NCBI RefSeq assembly: GCF_021596505.1
Contig: NZ_PJIZ01000001.1
Coordinates: forward strand, 1-64,000
Direction: 5' to 3'
Length of the DNA: 64,000 bases
Source of the DNA: Nostoc sp. CMAA1605
GTDB lineage: Bacteria > Cyanobacteriota > Cyanobacteriia > Cyanobacteriales > Nostocaceae
The notes under the pieces were generated by a model. That model ran no database searches. It had not been told where the DNA came from and was given only the letters and a program-made list of their open reading frames with translations. This document shows, piece by piece, positions 40,001-48,552 of this stretch (the first letter of the stretch is position 1; every line of letters starts with the position of its first letter). A program made the position numbers and the translations under genes.

Positions 40001-40161
40001 ACTGCCATTAACGTACCAGCTATTAAGGCTACTATAAACTTAGAAGCTGAAAGACCAAAAAATGGTTCTACTGGTACTATGACATCTGGTAATCTTGTCG
40101 TAGGTGTGATTCCGAAAGATAGCCAAGACTGTGTAAAAATACCTGTCAAAATTTGCCACAT
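37018..40161 (-). CDS. Large membrane protein with seven tandem ~100-residue helical repeats
   Basis: The 1047-residue protein has an N-terminal membrane part (helices near 41-63, 98-118 and 122-155, with a DDDDESES acidic loop between), a Gly/Ala-rich link, then a long helical region and a final membrane helix near 1020-1045. Five clear copies and two divergent earlier ones share the plan 'YLRxTNKDELNPEGIRxDF ... LSQFDRDTFVxLLSQRxDLSEEEANRIxxQLExVR'. The repeats are rich in Gln, Arg and acidic residues and should form helical bundles or coiled coils. No named family was recognised. Its divergent neighbour and the genes beyond look like stress or envelope genes. It ends in its own terminator. 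Confidence 0.8.
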   Translation of the reverse strand: MWQILTGIFTQSWLSFGITPTTRLPDVIVPVEPFFGLSASKFIVALIAGTLMAVAFQLLLTNLSVAARISTLGTDIDDDDESESLGRKIRKVEAKVGTWGIITASMALFTACFLAVKLTLISSALLGAILGVVIWSTYFLLVAWLGSFAVGSLLGSLISSINSGLQSLMGTATTAIGAAATQQQAVSTAQEITAAVRRELTAGLDAESITNTLQNSLASLPFPKLDLTEIRHQFDKILSDIDWRSLADGDLLKNINRQTFVDLISKNTNLSQENINQIADQLNAAWQQTSTRQNPTEQVINLLKSATPEELNSEKLGERLQQLVTARSSNGNGRNGVLKQAIQYGVTAAIPAVLERVDVTDIDVEKITHQLQKLKEKVQDIDVEKITHEIQQLREQATEQVITRFPTPTDNTIKSDVKDYILNSFPWHFNRITIRDEFAEVIYDPQADPTNVRQQLEQLQPSDFSNWLKQRGDISEARVTEIAQQMDSIRQEVLETVQQSEKVEKGQQIRLRIENYLRATGKEQLNPEAIQQDFTNLLTELDNQSIDFSTLLQGFDREAFVQILVQRQDFSEEEANKIVGQLEGICNDISNQSRDQQEQATARVNQLWQKVEDYLRNTNKDELNPEGIRRDFQALLADPQGGIRQISSRLSQFDRDTFVQLLSQRQDLDEEQINQIIDQLESVRDNVLHAPQAALEQAREQYDRTIAAIGDYLRDTNLEELNPEGIRQDLETLLTQPQEGVEALRERLAQVDRETLVKLLTQRGNLTEEQVNRTIDQVQEAIGNMIRTPRSLAKRTTQRVGDFVTNLENYLRQTNKDELNPEGIKRDLRLLLQDPRLGVENFSDRLSKFDRSTMVALLSQREDISEEEANRIVEQIESVRNSIVQQIQQVQQRFQSAIDQIFAKIRQYLDSLERPELSYEGIRQDFIKLFDDPQVGFAALGDRLSQFNRDTLVAILSSREDISPEDANRIINQIEAARDSVLQRAEKIQQETQRRIKAVQQQAKQQAEATRNTVASAAWWLFGTALSSLVASVIAGVIAVTGLSLPG

Positions 40162-40609
40162 CGTATTCTTCTCTTCTACACAATAGATTCAAGGTCTATC
40201 CCTCAGTCTAAGTATCAGTTGTCTAGAGATTTCACCTTCTGGAGTAGGAATTTAAATTATCTCAGGTTAGAGGTTTTTGAATAGTAGTATTGCCAGATGA
40301 TCCTAATCTTTATAAGTTTTATTTAAAGTGTCAAAAAAGATACTAATTAATTTTTGTTACGTCATCTAAATATATATTTAGTACGTTTATTTGCTCTATC
40401 AAATCTTTATTAGTGATGAATATTGTCAATAATAATTATGCAGACAATATTCTCTATATCTCTTGATAGAACCAGAAATTATCTCGCCAGATTGATGAAA
40501 AACAAATTTAAAAATGGTTAATTGAAAGTATTGATATCAAACTTTTCTCTATTTGTGAATGGATTTTTTTATCAGTAATTATTGTGTTGATTATCGGAGC
40601 AATTCAGAC
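40162..40609 (+). other. Divergent promoter region
   Basis: 448 AT-rich bases between two divergent genes (repeat membrane protein and YflT-like protein). GGAG at 40598-40601 is the ribosome site of the plus-strand gene. No gene or repeat array is seen. Confidence 0.5.
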
Positions 40610-42184
40610 ATGGTTGTAGGTATACATAGACGTTCTGTAGGTGTGTTTTCTCATCGTCGGGATGCAGAAGCAGCACTACATGAACTCAAGCAGTCTGGCT
40701 TTCCTATGGATCGAGTTTCAGTGATTGCACAAAGTGCAGACAGAGATGATGAGATTGCTGGTACTCCCGTGCAGGAGAAAGTCGGCAATAAAGCTGACGA
40801 AGGTGCAGCAACCGGAGCAATTTCGGGGGGAGTTTTAGGTGGTTTAGGTGGTTTGTTAGTTGGTCTTGGGACTTTAGCAATTCCGGGAATTGGCCCCATC
40901 ATGCTAGCGGGTGCAACTGCCACTACCCTAGCCACTACCCTAGCCGGAGCAGGGATTGGTGCTGTGGCTGGTGGTTTACTAGGTGCATTAATTGGTTTGG
41001 GTATTCCTGAAGAACGCGCACGAGTTTATGAAGAGAGGGTGCGGCGGGGGCATTATTTAGTAATTATCGATGGCACAGATGCAGAAATTGCTCAGGCACA
41101 GGCTATTTTACATCGGCGTGGCGTTGAAGATTACGGTGTTTATGACTATCCCCATGAACAACGTTCTACTACAGATGTCGGCACTCGCAAGTATGCGATC
41201 GGTTATTTTCCGCAATTGGCAGATGCTGAAGCGGCAATTAACGATTTGCGGAGTGCCGGCTTCCCTCTGACTCAACTCTCTTTAATCCATCGCGAACCCT
41301 TACAGCGTCCTTCTTTGACCGGTATTGACGTAACTAACTGCTTTGACCCCAATCGTTGGCGGTTGCCTCACGATCGCACCAGTTTCTACAATGAGCGCAT
41401 CAATCATGGCGACTATATAGTTGCAGTCAGTGGTACAGATGCAGAACTTCAACGTGCAGCTGCCATCCTGAATCGCCACAACATTCACCAGTGGCAAATT
41501 TTTGAGCCAGATGCTCATACTACTGTCCCCGTACACACAAGAAAACGCTCAATTGGTGTATTCCCTCATCGTCGAGACGCAGAACTCGCATTAGCTGAGT
41601 TGCGGAATGCAGGTTTCCCAATGAACCAGGTTTCTTTGATTGCAAAAGATAGCGACAGTCATCGAACACCAGGTACAGGTAATAAAGCCGATGAAGGAGC
41701 TAAAGCAGGAGCTGCTACAGGCGGAGTTTTAGGCGGTTTAGGCGGTTTATTAGTTGGTTTAGGTGCCTTAGCTCTTCCTGGTATCGGCCCAGTCATTGCC
41801 GGTGGTGCAGTCGCCACCGCTTTGGCGACGACTTTAGCAGGTGGCGCAATTGGTGCAGCCGCCGGAGGAATCGTTGGCGGGTTAGTGGGTTTAGGAATTC
41901 CCGAAAACCGCGCCAAAGTTTATAGCGATCGCTTCCAAAGAGGTGATTACTTGATTATTGTCGATGGTACAGAAACGCAAATCCAGCAAGCTGAAGCTAT
42001 TCTCAGACATCGAGGTATTGAAGAGTTCGCCGTGTTTGATGCCACCGATGTCGATAGAGAACACACCCGTCAAGACTTGAATCGCTCCAGAAACGAAGAC
42101 ATCGTGCGGACTGACTACCCAGTCACAGGCGATCGTCAAGATCCTGCGGTAGTAATTATCGACCATCGAGAAGGACAAATCTAA
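40610..42184 (+). CDS. Triple YflT-like (general stress) repeat protein with glycine zippers
   Basis: The 524-residue protein has three copies of a 'GVF-x-HRRDAEAAL-x-EL-x-x-GFPM-x-x-VSVIA' module: about 9-180, 196-300 and 314-478. Copies 1 and 3 contain a Gly/Ala-rich glycine-zipper insert (65-130 and 365-430) able to insert in or bind membranes; copy 2 lacks it. Each ends with a 'GIPE-x-RA-x-VY ... G-x-YL(V/I)IVDGT' unit. The module resembles the heat-induced YflT/general stress 17M-like domain. ATG at 40610 with GGAG upstream is chosen over ATG 40559. Function is not proven. Confidence 0.8.
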   Translation: MVVGIHRRSVGVFSHRRDAEAALHELKQSGFPMDRVSVIAQSADRDDEIAGTPVQEKVGNKADEGAATGAISGGVLGGLGGLLVGLGTLAIPGIGPIMLAGATATTLATTLAGAGIGAVAGGLLGALIGLGIPEERARVYEERVRRGHYLVIIDGTDAEIAQAQAILHRRGVEDYGVYDYPHEQRSTTDVGTRKYAIGYFPQLADAEAAINDLRSAGFPLTQLSLIHREPLQRPSLTGIDVTNCFDPNRWRLPHDRTSFYNERINHGDYIVAVSGTDAELQRAAAILNRHNIHQWQIFEPDAHTTVPVHTRKRSIGVFPHRRDAELALAELRNAGFPMNQVSLIAKDSDSHRTPGTGNKADEGAKAGAATGGVLGGLGGLLVGLGALALPGIGPVIAGGAVATALATTLAGGAIGAAAGGIVGGLVGLGIPENRAKVYSDRFQRGDYLIIVDGTETQIQQAEAILRHRGIEEFAVFDATDVDREHTRQDLNRSRNEDIVRTDYPVTGDRQDPAVVIIDHREGQI

Positions 42185-42194
42185 CGAAAACACA

Positions 42195-42312
42195 GGAGAG
42201 GGGTGTAAGGGTGTGGGGGTTTAAGGGTTTAAGGGAAAGAATTTTAGATTGAAATCCAAAATTGAATTCCCCAGTCCCCAGTCCCTATTCCCCAATCCCC
42301 AATCCCCAAATT
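42195..42312 (+). repeat. G-rich, AAATCCAAAAT and CCCCAGT/CCCCAAT tandem repeats
   Basis: GGGTGTAAGGGTGTGGGGG, then GTTTAAGG twice, a single ATCCAAAATTG unit and a run of CCCCAGT and CCCCAAT heptamers. It fills the gap before the BON lipoprotein gene. Confidence 0.75.
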
Positions 42313-42331
42313 CACATCCAGAAGTAAAGAC

Positions 42332-42790
42332 ATGAAGAAGTTAACTCCTTTTATCATTAGTTGTGTTCTAGTAGTTGGCACAGCAGCCTGTCAAGATACA
42401 GCCAAAACCACTGTAAATGCACCAGCACCCGACGAGAAACCAACAGCACCCACTGCACAGGTGACACAAGAAGCTCAACAAGACGCGCAAAGTGAACTCC
42501 GCAGGAGACAACTGAATGAAGATATTCGCGCCCGTGAACAGCGTAATAATGCGACTGGTGGAGATCAGGAAAGAGCCGGAGGTGATCTGGCTAGTGAAGT
42601 GCGGTCAAAACTAGAGGCTAACATCCCTAATGGTCAATTAACAGTTAATGCTAAGGAAGATGGTACGGTGACAGTTTCAGGAACCGTGAACAACCAAGAA
42701 CAGTTAGCTAAAATTGAACCATTGGCAAAGGAAATTAAGGGTGTCACACAAGTAATTGTTAATGCTACTGTCGCGCCACCAAACAGCTAG
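42332..42790 (+). CDS. BON-domain lipoprotein
   Basis: A 152-residue protein with a lipoprotein signal: basic start, hydrophobic core, and lipobox GTAAC with Cys20. A Pro/Ala/Gln-rich linker follows and a BON domain fills about 85-152 ('LASEVRSKLEANIP...LTVNAKEDGTVTVSGTVNNQEQLAKIEPLAKEI' in segments). BON domains bind phospholipid surfaces and occur in osmotic-stress and envelope proteins such as OsmY. It likely sits in the periplasm on a membrane leaflet. It lies between a YflT-like protein and a CAAD protein. Confidence 0.88.
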   Translation: MKKLTPFIISCVLVVGTAACQDTAKTTVNAPAPDEKPTAPTAQVTQEAQQDAQSELRRRQLNEDIRAREQRNNATGGDQERAGGDLASEVRSKLEANIPNGQLTVNAKEDGTVTVSGTVNNQEQLAKIEPLAKEIKGVTQVIVNATVAPPNS

Positions 42791-42889
42791 ATTGACTTTG
42801 TGCAGATTTTCCAAACGTAAGCAAGTGTAAATAAATATAGCTAATCATTAAAATAGTCAGTAGTTAACCCAGCTACTGGCTTATCTTGA

Positions 42890-42919
42890 TTGACATTTGA
42901 CAACGCTCATGATTATGTT
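42890..42919 (+). promoter_or_regulatory. Candidate sigma-70-type promoter
   Basis: TTGACA (42890-42895), 18 bases, then TATGTT (42914-42919), 55 bases before the ATG of the CAAD protein. A second TTGACA overlaps at 42897. Prediction from sequence only. Confidence 0.4.
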
Positions 42920-42974
42920 TATTTACATCATGCCCACTTAGAATAATTGTTTTGATTACCACAATAGAAAAACT

Positions 42975-43409
42975 ATGGAAACCGAACAACAACAACCGGA
43001 ATCCTTAAATGCCACTCTACCACAAGGCGCGATCGCACTAGCTAGCCCAGAGAATGGTCAGATTCAAAAGCTCCCTTCAGCTAGTAATACTAATGCTGAG
43101 TGGCAGCAAACAGCCAAGCAAGTAGCTGATACTCTAGGACAGCTACCCGATTATTTAGGAAGTTTCTATCAACAATATAAACAACCCATATTCATTGCCC
43201 TCATTATCTTATCAGTGGTAGTGACCTTAAGGGTATTACTGGCTTTAATTGATGCCATCAACGATATCCCTCTGTTATCACCCATTTTTGAAGTAATTGG
43301 CATTAGTTATTCTGCTTGGTTTGTTTTCCGTTATCTCATCAAATCTTCCACTCGCCAAGAGCTATTCGCCGAAATTAACTCATTGAAAAACCAACTTTTC
43401 GGTAACTAG
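42975..43409 (+). CDS. CAAD-domain (CURT1-like) thylakoid membrane protein
   Basis: A 144-residue protein: a polar N-terminal 50 residues, an amphipathic helix, two adjacent membrane helices (about 69-92 and 100-124) and a short amphipathic tail. This is the CAAD domain, first named from aminoacyl-tRNA synthetases of cyanobacteria and shared with CURVATURE THYLAKOID1 proteins. Standalone versions bend or organise thylakoid membranes. The gene is monocistronic, with a candidate promoter upstream and a terminator downstream. Membrane-shaping rather than tRNA function is the better guess. Confidence 0.85.
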   Translation: METEQQQPESLNATLPQGAIALASPENGQIQKLPSASNTNAEWQQTAKQVADTLGQLPDYLGSFYQQYKQPIFIALIILSVVVTLRVLLALIDAINDIPLLSPIFEVIGISYSAWFVFRYLIKSSTRQELFAEINSLKNQLFGN

Positions 43410-43517
43410 ATTCTATTAAAAATTCAGGAGTTAGAATCATCAAAATCCTGTCACCTGAATTTCTCAAATACTGTAGCAATCCTAATTTAAAATTGAAGCA
43501 TTGCTTAAATTAAGAAG

Positions 43518-43546
43518 CCCAGTTTGATTAATTAACTGGGTTTTTT
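43518..43546 (+). terminator. Terminator after the CAAD gene
   Basis: CCCAGTT...AACTGGG forms a 7-bp stem followed by six T residues. The surrounding 390-base spacer 43410-43799 holds no supported gene. Confidence 0.8.
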
Positions 43547-43799
43547 GTTTGTCTATTATCTTGAATTGTTAATTGTGAATTAGAGTGTACCACTGTGTGG
43601 CAGTCAGCCAAGCCTAGCGTCTTGTTGAGAAGCGATTTGAGTTTCAAACCTATTTGTTGTTTCCTGTTATATCTCTCAAGATAGAAAAGAATGATACATA
43701 TTTGTCTAGTGATCACTCCTAAAGATAGTAGATTTATAGTTTTCAAAAGCATAATCTAGTTCTCGAAGTTTTAACAATCTTTTTAACGAGGATAGATTT

Positions 43800-44204
43800 A
43801 TGACTAATGAAAAAAATAGAGCAATTGATTCACATGAGCGTGTAGAAGTAGACACATACGACAGAGGTATTGTACCTGCGGAAACTGCTGCTCGTAGAGA
43901 AAGGGAAGGAGATTTATACAAAACACTTCCCACAGAAGAAAGAGAAGCAGACGCGCCTACAGATGATCAAACAAATGCTCAAAGCATCCGCACTACAGAC
44001 GGCTATACAGTAGACAAAGAAGGGTTATTAAATAACTACGCTATCGAACCGGAAATGTATTATGAAGTTCCTGGTGATGCTGCGGCTGTAACGGAACAAG
44101 ATACCGCTAAGAGAATGGAAGAGTTAGCAGAAGTTAATGAAGACAAAGAAGGCGAATTAACTGAAAAAGATGATGTTAGAGGGAAAGGAACAGGTTTCAT
44201 CTAA
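43800..44204 (+). CDS. Acidic hydrophilic protein of unknown function
   Basis: A 134-residue, Glu/Asp-rich, soluble protein with almost no hydrophobic core (MTNEKNRAIDSHERVEVDTY ... DKEGELTEKDDVRGKGTGFI). It looks largely disordered, as hydrophilin-like stress proteins do, but no named family is recognised. ACGAGG lies 9-14 bases upstream of the ATG. It is followed directly by a MITE-like element starting at 44214. Confidence 0.65.
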   Translation: MTNEKNRAIDSHERVEVDTYDRGIVPAETAARREREGDLYKTLPTEEREADAPTDDQTNAQSIRTTDGYTVDKEGLLNNYAIEPEMYYEVPGDAAAVTEQDTAKRMEELAEVNEDKEGELTEKDDVRGKGTGFI

Positions 44205-44213
44205 ATCAGACTG

Positions 44214-44397
44214 TAAGTAGAACGACTTGAAAAAACCAAACTATGTGAAGTAATGTAAAAAGATTGGAATCTAGTTCGTAGTAAGGACTTCAGTCCTTAT
44301 CAGAGGACTAAAGTCCTCTCTTCGAGACGCTTGCGCGTAGCTTGCTTCCCCGCAGGAGTACACTACAAACCTTGAATTATTTACACCGTTCTACTTA
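44214..44397 (+). mobile_element. MITE-like element, 184 bp, with perfect 11-bp terminal inverted repeats
   Basis: TAAGTAGAACG at 44214-44224 is exactly mirrored by CGTTCTACTTA at 44387-44397. The interior has the GTAGTAAGGACTTCAGTCCTT palindrome, GGACTAAAGTCC and a GACGCTTGCGCGTAGC insertion. It encodes nothing. A homologous 182-bp element is at 58898-59079, and a core-only copy at 26093. The ends TA...TA suggest TA target duplication, as for IS630-related MITEs. Confidence 0.75.
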
Positions 44398-44427
44398 ATC
44401 ATTAGTAGCATTCAATTCACACCTGCC

Positions 44428-44457
44428 AACCCCACAGATTTAATCTGGGGGGTTTGT
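44428..44457 (+). terminator. Weak terminator-like hairpin
   Basis: CCCACAGAT...ATCTGGGG followed by GGTTTGTGTTT. The stem has a bulge. It may end transcription of the acidic protein gene read through the MITE. Confidence 0.4.
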
Positions 44458-44461
44458 GTTT

Positions 44462-44549
44462 AGTGGTGAGTGATGAGTAATGAGTAATGAGTAAAAATCC
44501 CAATCCCCAATTCCCAATCCCCAATTCCCAATCCCCAATTCCCAATCCC
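44462..44549 (+). repeat. Tandem repeats TGAGTAA and CCCAATCCCCAATT
   Basis: Several copies of GTGAGTAATGAGTAA, then three or four copies of a 14-base CCCAATCCCCAATT unit. They fill the gap upstream of the solute-binding protein gene. Confidence 0.8.
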
Positions 44550-44640
44550 ATTAAGCTTTGTGCTGAGACGCTTGAGTGCGGAGCTACTCTAGGTTAGAGT
44601 GCTATTTCCTCATCATTCAACGCTATGATTGGAAGTAGTG

Positions 44641-46068
44641 ATGCTTACTAGAAGACGTTTTCAAAAATTATCTTTTTTGAGCCTGTTCTTATCTACCCTC
44701 AAAGGTTGTGGCAATGTAGACAGAACAGATATCAAAGTCAATTCCGTGGCTACCAATCCTGAACTATTTATTCTCTGGGAAAGGGGATATCTAGCTGAAG
44801 AGAACCAGGGTATTTTGGAACTAGTCGCAGAATGGCAGCAAAATACTGGTAAAAGGGTAAATTTAAAGTTAGTTTCCGATGATTTTATTGAACAATCATT
44901 ATTAGAGGCTTGGAAGAATCCCTACAATCTCAATGCGCCTGATATTGTATTTTCAATTACTTTTAATCAAATTATTGCACCTATACTGGCATGGGAAGAT
45001 AAACTGCTTGATCTGTCTGACTTGATTCATCCCATCGCCTCTAATTTTCAACCTCATGTCTTACCCCAGGTTCTTTATCGCAACCAAGTGCGGGGCGATC
45101 GCGGTTACTATGCCTTACCGATTGGGCAATCAGATGCTTATATCCATTACTGGAAAGACTTACTGGCTGAGATAGGATATACGGAAGCCGATATTCCCCA
45201 AACATGGGATAGATTTTGGGAGTTTTGGCAAACGGCTCACAAACAGTTGCGATCGCGCCAATATCAAGAATTATACGGTTTGGGTTTGTGTATGTCTGCA
45301 AACGGTTTCGATACTATTGCCGCCTTTCAGCTGTTCTTGGATGCTAATAACGTGGCGATCGGCACCCATGAACAAGGTCTGATGATTGGAAATACTGACA
45401 ACAGGCAGAAGTTAATCCATGTTATTACTGAATTCGTCGAATTTTACCGACAAGGATATGTGCCTCCAGATACCATTGAATGGTCAGGTTCAGGTAATAA
45501 TATTGCTTTTCTCAACCGTAAAATTTTGATGACTCTTAACATGACTTTATCTATTCCCAAATCACAAAAATTAGAAAACAGTCAATATAATCGCAATGCT
45601 GCACAGCGATACCGAAATATTGGCACATTAGCAGGTTATCCCCAAAAACTAGACGGTACAACTTTGCAAGCTCCGAGAGTCCTCAATCAGATTATTGCTC
45701 TCAAACACCAACGACCATCTCAACAAACCTGGGAGTTTCTGCAATATTTACTCAAACCAGATAATCTCCAGCGATTAGTTCACGGATTTAATGGCCGAAT
45801 TTTACCAACTATGCCACAACTGTTAAACAATCCTCTATGGCAAGACGCTTCTGATCCTCATTCCGCAGCAGCCCTCGCTATCTACAATCGCCCTCGACTA
45901 CCAGAGGATGACAAATTGCACCCTGTCTTCAGTCAAATTTATATGCAACAACTTTGGGCGCAAATCATTCAGAAAACGCTGAAAAATCAGGCTTCACCCA
46001 CCCAAGCTGCTGATTGGGGCATTATGCAGATCCGCAAAATTTGGGAACGCTTCGAGAACCGACTATGA
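44641..46068 (+). CDS. Extracellular solute-binding lipoprotein (ABC family 1 type)
   Basis: The 475-residue protein begins [20 protein letters not shown] then KGC: a twin-arginine-like RRxF start with a lipobox Cys23. The body matches periplasmic family 1 (sugar/maltose-type) binding proteins: '[21 protein letters not shown]' near the start, '[31 protein letters not shown]...TWDRFWEFW' in segments, and a C-terminal Trp-rich helix. No ABC permease or ATPase is nearby. Its stop overlaps the start of a hybrid histidine kinase (ATGA at 46065-46068), so it probably delivers a ligand signal to that kinase. ATG 44641 is preferred to TTG 44629. Confidence 0.85.
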   Translation: MLTRRRFQKLSFLSLFLSTLKGCGNVDRTDIKVNSVATNPELFILWERGYLAEENQGILELVAEWQQNTGKRVNLKLVSDDFIEQSLLEAWKNPYNLNAPDIVFSITFNQIIAPILAWEDKLLDLSDLIHPIASNFQPHVLPQVLYRNQVRGDRGYYALPIGQSDAYIHYWKDLLAEIGYTEADIPQTWDRFWEFWQTAHKQLRSRQYQELYGLGLCMSANGFDTIAAFQLFLDANNVAIGTHEQGLMIGNTDNRQKLIHVITEFVEFYRQGYVPPDTIEWSGSGNNIAFLNRKILMTLNMTLSIPKSQKLENSQYNRNAAQRYRNIGTLAGYPQKLDGTTLQAPRVLNQIIALKHQRPSQQTWEFLQYLLKPDNLQRLVHGFNGRILPTMPQLLNNPLWQDASDPHSAAALAIYNRPRLPEDDKLHPVFSQIYMQQLWAQIIQKTLKNQASPTQAADWGIMQIRKIWERFENRL

Positions 46069-48497
46069 GCATTTGGAATCGTAAAAGTTTACTGTATCAA
46101 TTAGTCTATAGATTTTCCGTGATTTCTTGGGTTACGACCGGATTAGTTGCTGTTGGTGCTTCTTGGTATTCTCGCCAAAATTTACGGGGAGAAGTGGTCA
46201 GTCGCCTGAATGATTCCTTGGATTTTAAGTCTAAGGAGTTGGACTATTGGGTTAACAATCAATTGCGGGATGTACTTCACTTAGCACAACAAACTGAAAT
46301 TCGCGAGGCTGTACCAAAATTAATCGAACGGCAGAATTCCCAGGCTCGAAAAATAGCTTATGATCGCTTACAAAAGTACCTTGATCAAACAGCGTTCGTT
46401 AAGCCGAATCTCCGCAATATTTGCATTACCGAAAATAGTGGCTATATAGTTTTCTGCTCAGGTTCTTCAACTCAAGATGAGCAATATTTACCTTTAGGCT
46501 ATCCTATTACTTATCTGACACAAAAAAATTTAACTTCCGTTACACCGAATTTTTATTTAAATCAAGAGCGACAACCAGCTATCACGATCGCCACTCCTTT
46601 AAAAGATAGTTCAGGAATTCAGATGGGGGCTTTGGTAATTAATCTGAGTCTCACAGAACTGCAAAATATGTTGTTAGAAAGCACTATTAAAACTGAGACT
46701 CAAGCTATTTATTTAGTAGGAGAATCTAACTTAAATGCCGTTGTTTTTCTCAACACGGCAAGTGATAAGTTTCGCAAGGGGCAAAATTTACCTTCAGATT
46801 TAACACTCAAAAGCACAGCGATTGATCGGGCGATCGCTCAAAAAAATGGCGTGGCTGATTACTACAATCAATATGGTGTGTCTGTCATCGGCGTATATCG
46901 TTGGTTGCCTAAGTATAGTGTGGGCTTCGTGGCCGAAATCAGTCATGAGGAAGCATTTAAACCTGCTAATCGCTTGGGATTAAGCTTTGCTTTGTTCGGT
47001 TGTATTACTTCTTTTCTCTTAATGTTGGCTATTTACTTTCTGTCTCGACAAATTACTGAACCGATTCAAAACATTAGTCAGGCGGCTAAACGTTTAACCC
47101 AGGGAGATTTAAATCAATATGTCCCGGTGATTACTCAAAATGAAGTCGGGATTCTCGCCCAGACTTTTAACACTATGGCCGAGCAAATCAAATTAGATCG
47201 GGAAAATTTAGAACTACGGGTGGCAGAACGTACATTTGAATTAGCGGTTGCCAAAAGTCAAGCGGAGTCGGCTAACCAAGCTAAAAGTGAGTTTCTAGCG
47301 AATATGAGTCATGAATTGCGGACTCCCTTGAATGTGATTCTTGGTACTTGCGAAGTGTTGCTAGAAGAAGTTTTTGGGAGAATCAACGAAGGTCAAGAAA
47401 ATTCTTTATTGTTGATCGAAAACAGTGGACGACACTTGTTAGCAATTATTAACGATATTTTGGATGTTTCTAAAATCGAAGCTGGTTGTCTAGAATTGGA
47501 AATTTCCACTGTCTCGATTACACATCTTTGTGAGTCTAGTGTGGCATTAGTCAGACAACAAGCCATCAAAAAAGAAATTCAACTATCAACTATTCAATCA
47601 AGCAACTACGAGCATATTGCTGTGGACGAACAGAGGATGCGTCAGTTACTGATGAATCTCCTCACTAACGCCGTCAAGTTCACCCCTACGGGTGGAGAGG
47701 TGGCTTTGGAGGTTCGTTTTGGGACTATTGCACTACCGAACTTAGAGGTGGATGTTGTCTTTGCAGGTAATCAACCATCACCTGATGAGGAATTTCTGTA
47801 TTTTTCCGTGAGCGATACTGGTATTGGGATTCCGAAATCTTTTCAAGATAAACTGTTTCAGCCCTTCGTTCAAGTTGACAGCAAACTTAACCGCCACTAT
47901 GAAGGTACTGGCTTAGGACTAACCTTAGTGAAACAAATTGCCGAATTGCATGGTGGTTCAGCGATTGTACAGAGTGAGTTGGGAAAGGGTAGTTGTTTTA
48001 GTGTCTATTTACCCCGTACTTGTTTGGTGCTAGACCAGTCGATGTCAAATCAGGATATTACATCAGAACCGCTAGCCGAAATGGCAACAGATATACCAGA
48101 AGCAGAAACCGATGATCCTTTGGTGTTGTTAGCTGAAGATAACGAAGCTAATGTCCTAGCGATTTCTTACTACCTGACAGCTAAGGGCTTCCGGCTGATT
48201 GTGGCGCAAGATGGCAAAGATGCGATCGCCATTGCCCAAAGCCGACACCCTGATATCATTCTCATGGACATTCAAATGCCAGGATTAGATGGTATAGAGG
48301 CGATTAAACGCATCCGTGCAGATAGTCAACTAGCCCATATCCCCATTATTGCCTTGACGGCTTTAGCCATGCCCAGCGATCGCGAACGTTGTCTTGAGGC
48401 TGGAGCAGACGAATATCTTGCTAAACCAGTGAAACTCAAACAATTGCAAACTACCATACAACAATTTTTGAATATATCTCAACACCGTGAACCATAG
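46065..48497 (+). CDS. Hybrid sensor histidine kinase with dCache-like sensor and receiver
   Basis: 810 residues in order: membrane helix 15-37; extracytoplasmic sensor of dCache type about 40-300; second helix 304-327; HAMP about 328-380; coiled coil; HisKA with H416 in '[11 protein letters not shown]'; HATPase with N-box near 530-537, G1 'DTGIGIP' (584-590) and G2 'GTGLGL' (614-619); receiver domain about 685-805 with D735 (MDIQMPG), T765 region and K787. The His-to-Asp relay is complete inside one protein. It is translationally coupled to the solute-binding lipoprotein, which should sit next to its periplasmic sensor. No separate output regulator is adjacent. The ligand is unknown. Confidence 0.93.
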   Translation: MSIWNRKSLLYQLVYRFSVISWVTTGLVAVGASWYSRQNLRGEVVSRLNDSLDFKSKELDYWVNNQLRDVLHLAQQTEIREAVPKLIERQNSQARKIAYDRLQKYLDQTAFVKPNLRNICITENSGYIVFCSGSSTQDEQYLPLGYPITYLTQKNLTSVTPNFYLNQERQPAITIATPLKDSSGIQMGALVINLSLTELQNMLLESTIKTETQAIYLVGESNLNAVVFLNTASDKFRKGQNLPSDLTLKSTAIDRAIAQKNGVADYYNQYGVSVIGVYRWLPKYSVGFVAEISHEEAFKPANRLGLSFALFGCITSFLLMLAIYFLSRQITEPIQNISQAAKRLTQGDLNQYVPVITQNEVGILAQTFNTMAEQIKLDRENLELRVAERTFELAVAKSQAESANQAKSEFLANMSHELRTPLNVILGTCEVLLEEVFGRINEGQENSLLLIENSGRHLLAIINDILDVSKIEAGCLELEISTVSITHLCESSVALVRQQAIKKEIQLSTIQSSNYEHIAVDEQRMRQLLMNLLTNAVKFTPTGGEVALEVRFGTIALPNLEVDVVFAGNQPSPDEEFLYFSVSDTGIGIPKSFQDKLFQPFVQVDSKLNRHYEGTGLGLTLVKQIAELHGGSAIVQSELGKGSCFSVYLPRTCLVLDQSMSNQDITSEPLAEMATDIPEAETDDPLVLLAEDNEANVLAISYYLTAKGFRLIVAQDGKDAIAIAQSRHPDIILMDIQMPGLDGIEAIKRIRADSQLAHIPIIALTALAMPSDRERCLEAGADEYLAKPVKLKQLQTTIQQFLNISQHREP

Positions 48498-48541
48498 GGG
48501 TGTAAGGGGGTAAGGGTGTAGGGGTATAGGGGTATAGGGGA
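48497..48541 (+). repeat. GGGGTGTAAGG / GGGGTATA tandem repeat
   Basis: Repeated GGGGTGTA and GGGGTATA octamers fill the 55-base gap between the kinase gene and the convergent secreted protein gene. Confidence 0.75.
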
Positions 48542-48552
48542 AAATCACTTGA

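Noticed and set aside
39761-40186. 141-codon plus-strand frame
   Set aside because: It is antisense to the repeat membrane protein gene, without a ribosome site.
41659-41916. Pro/Ala-rich minus-strand frame
   Set aside because: It is the complement of a glycine-zipper coding region.
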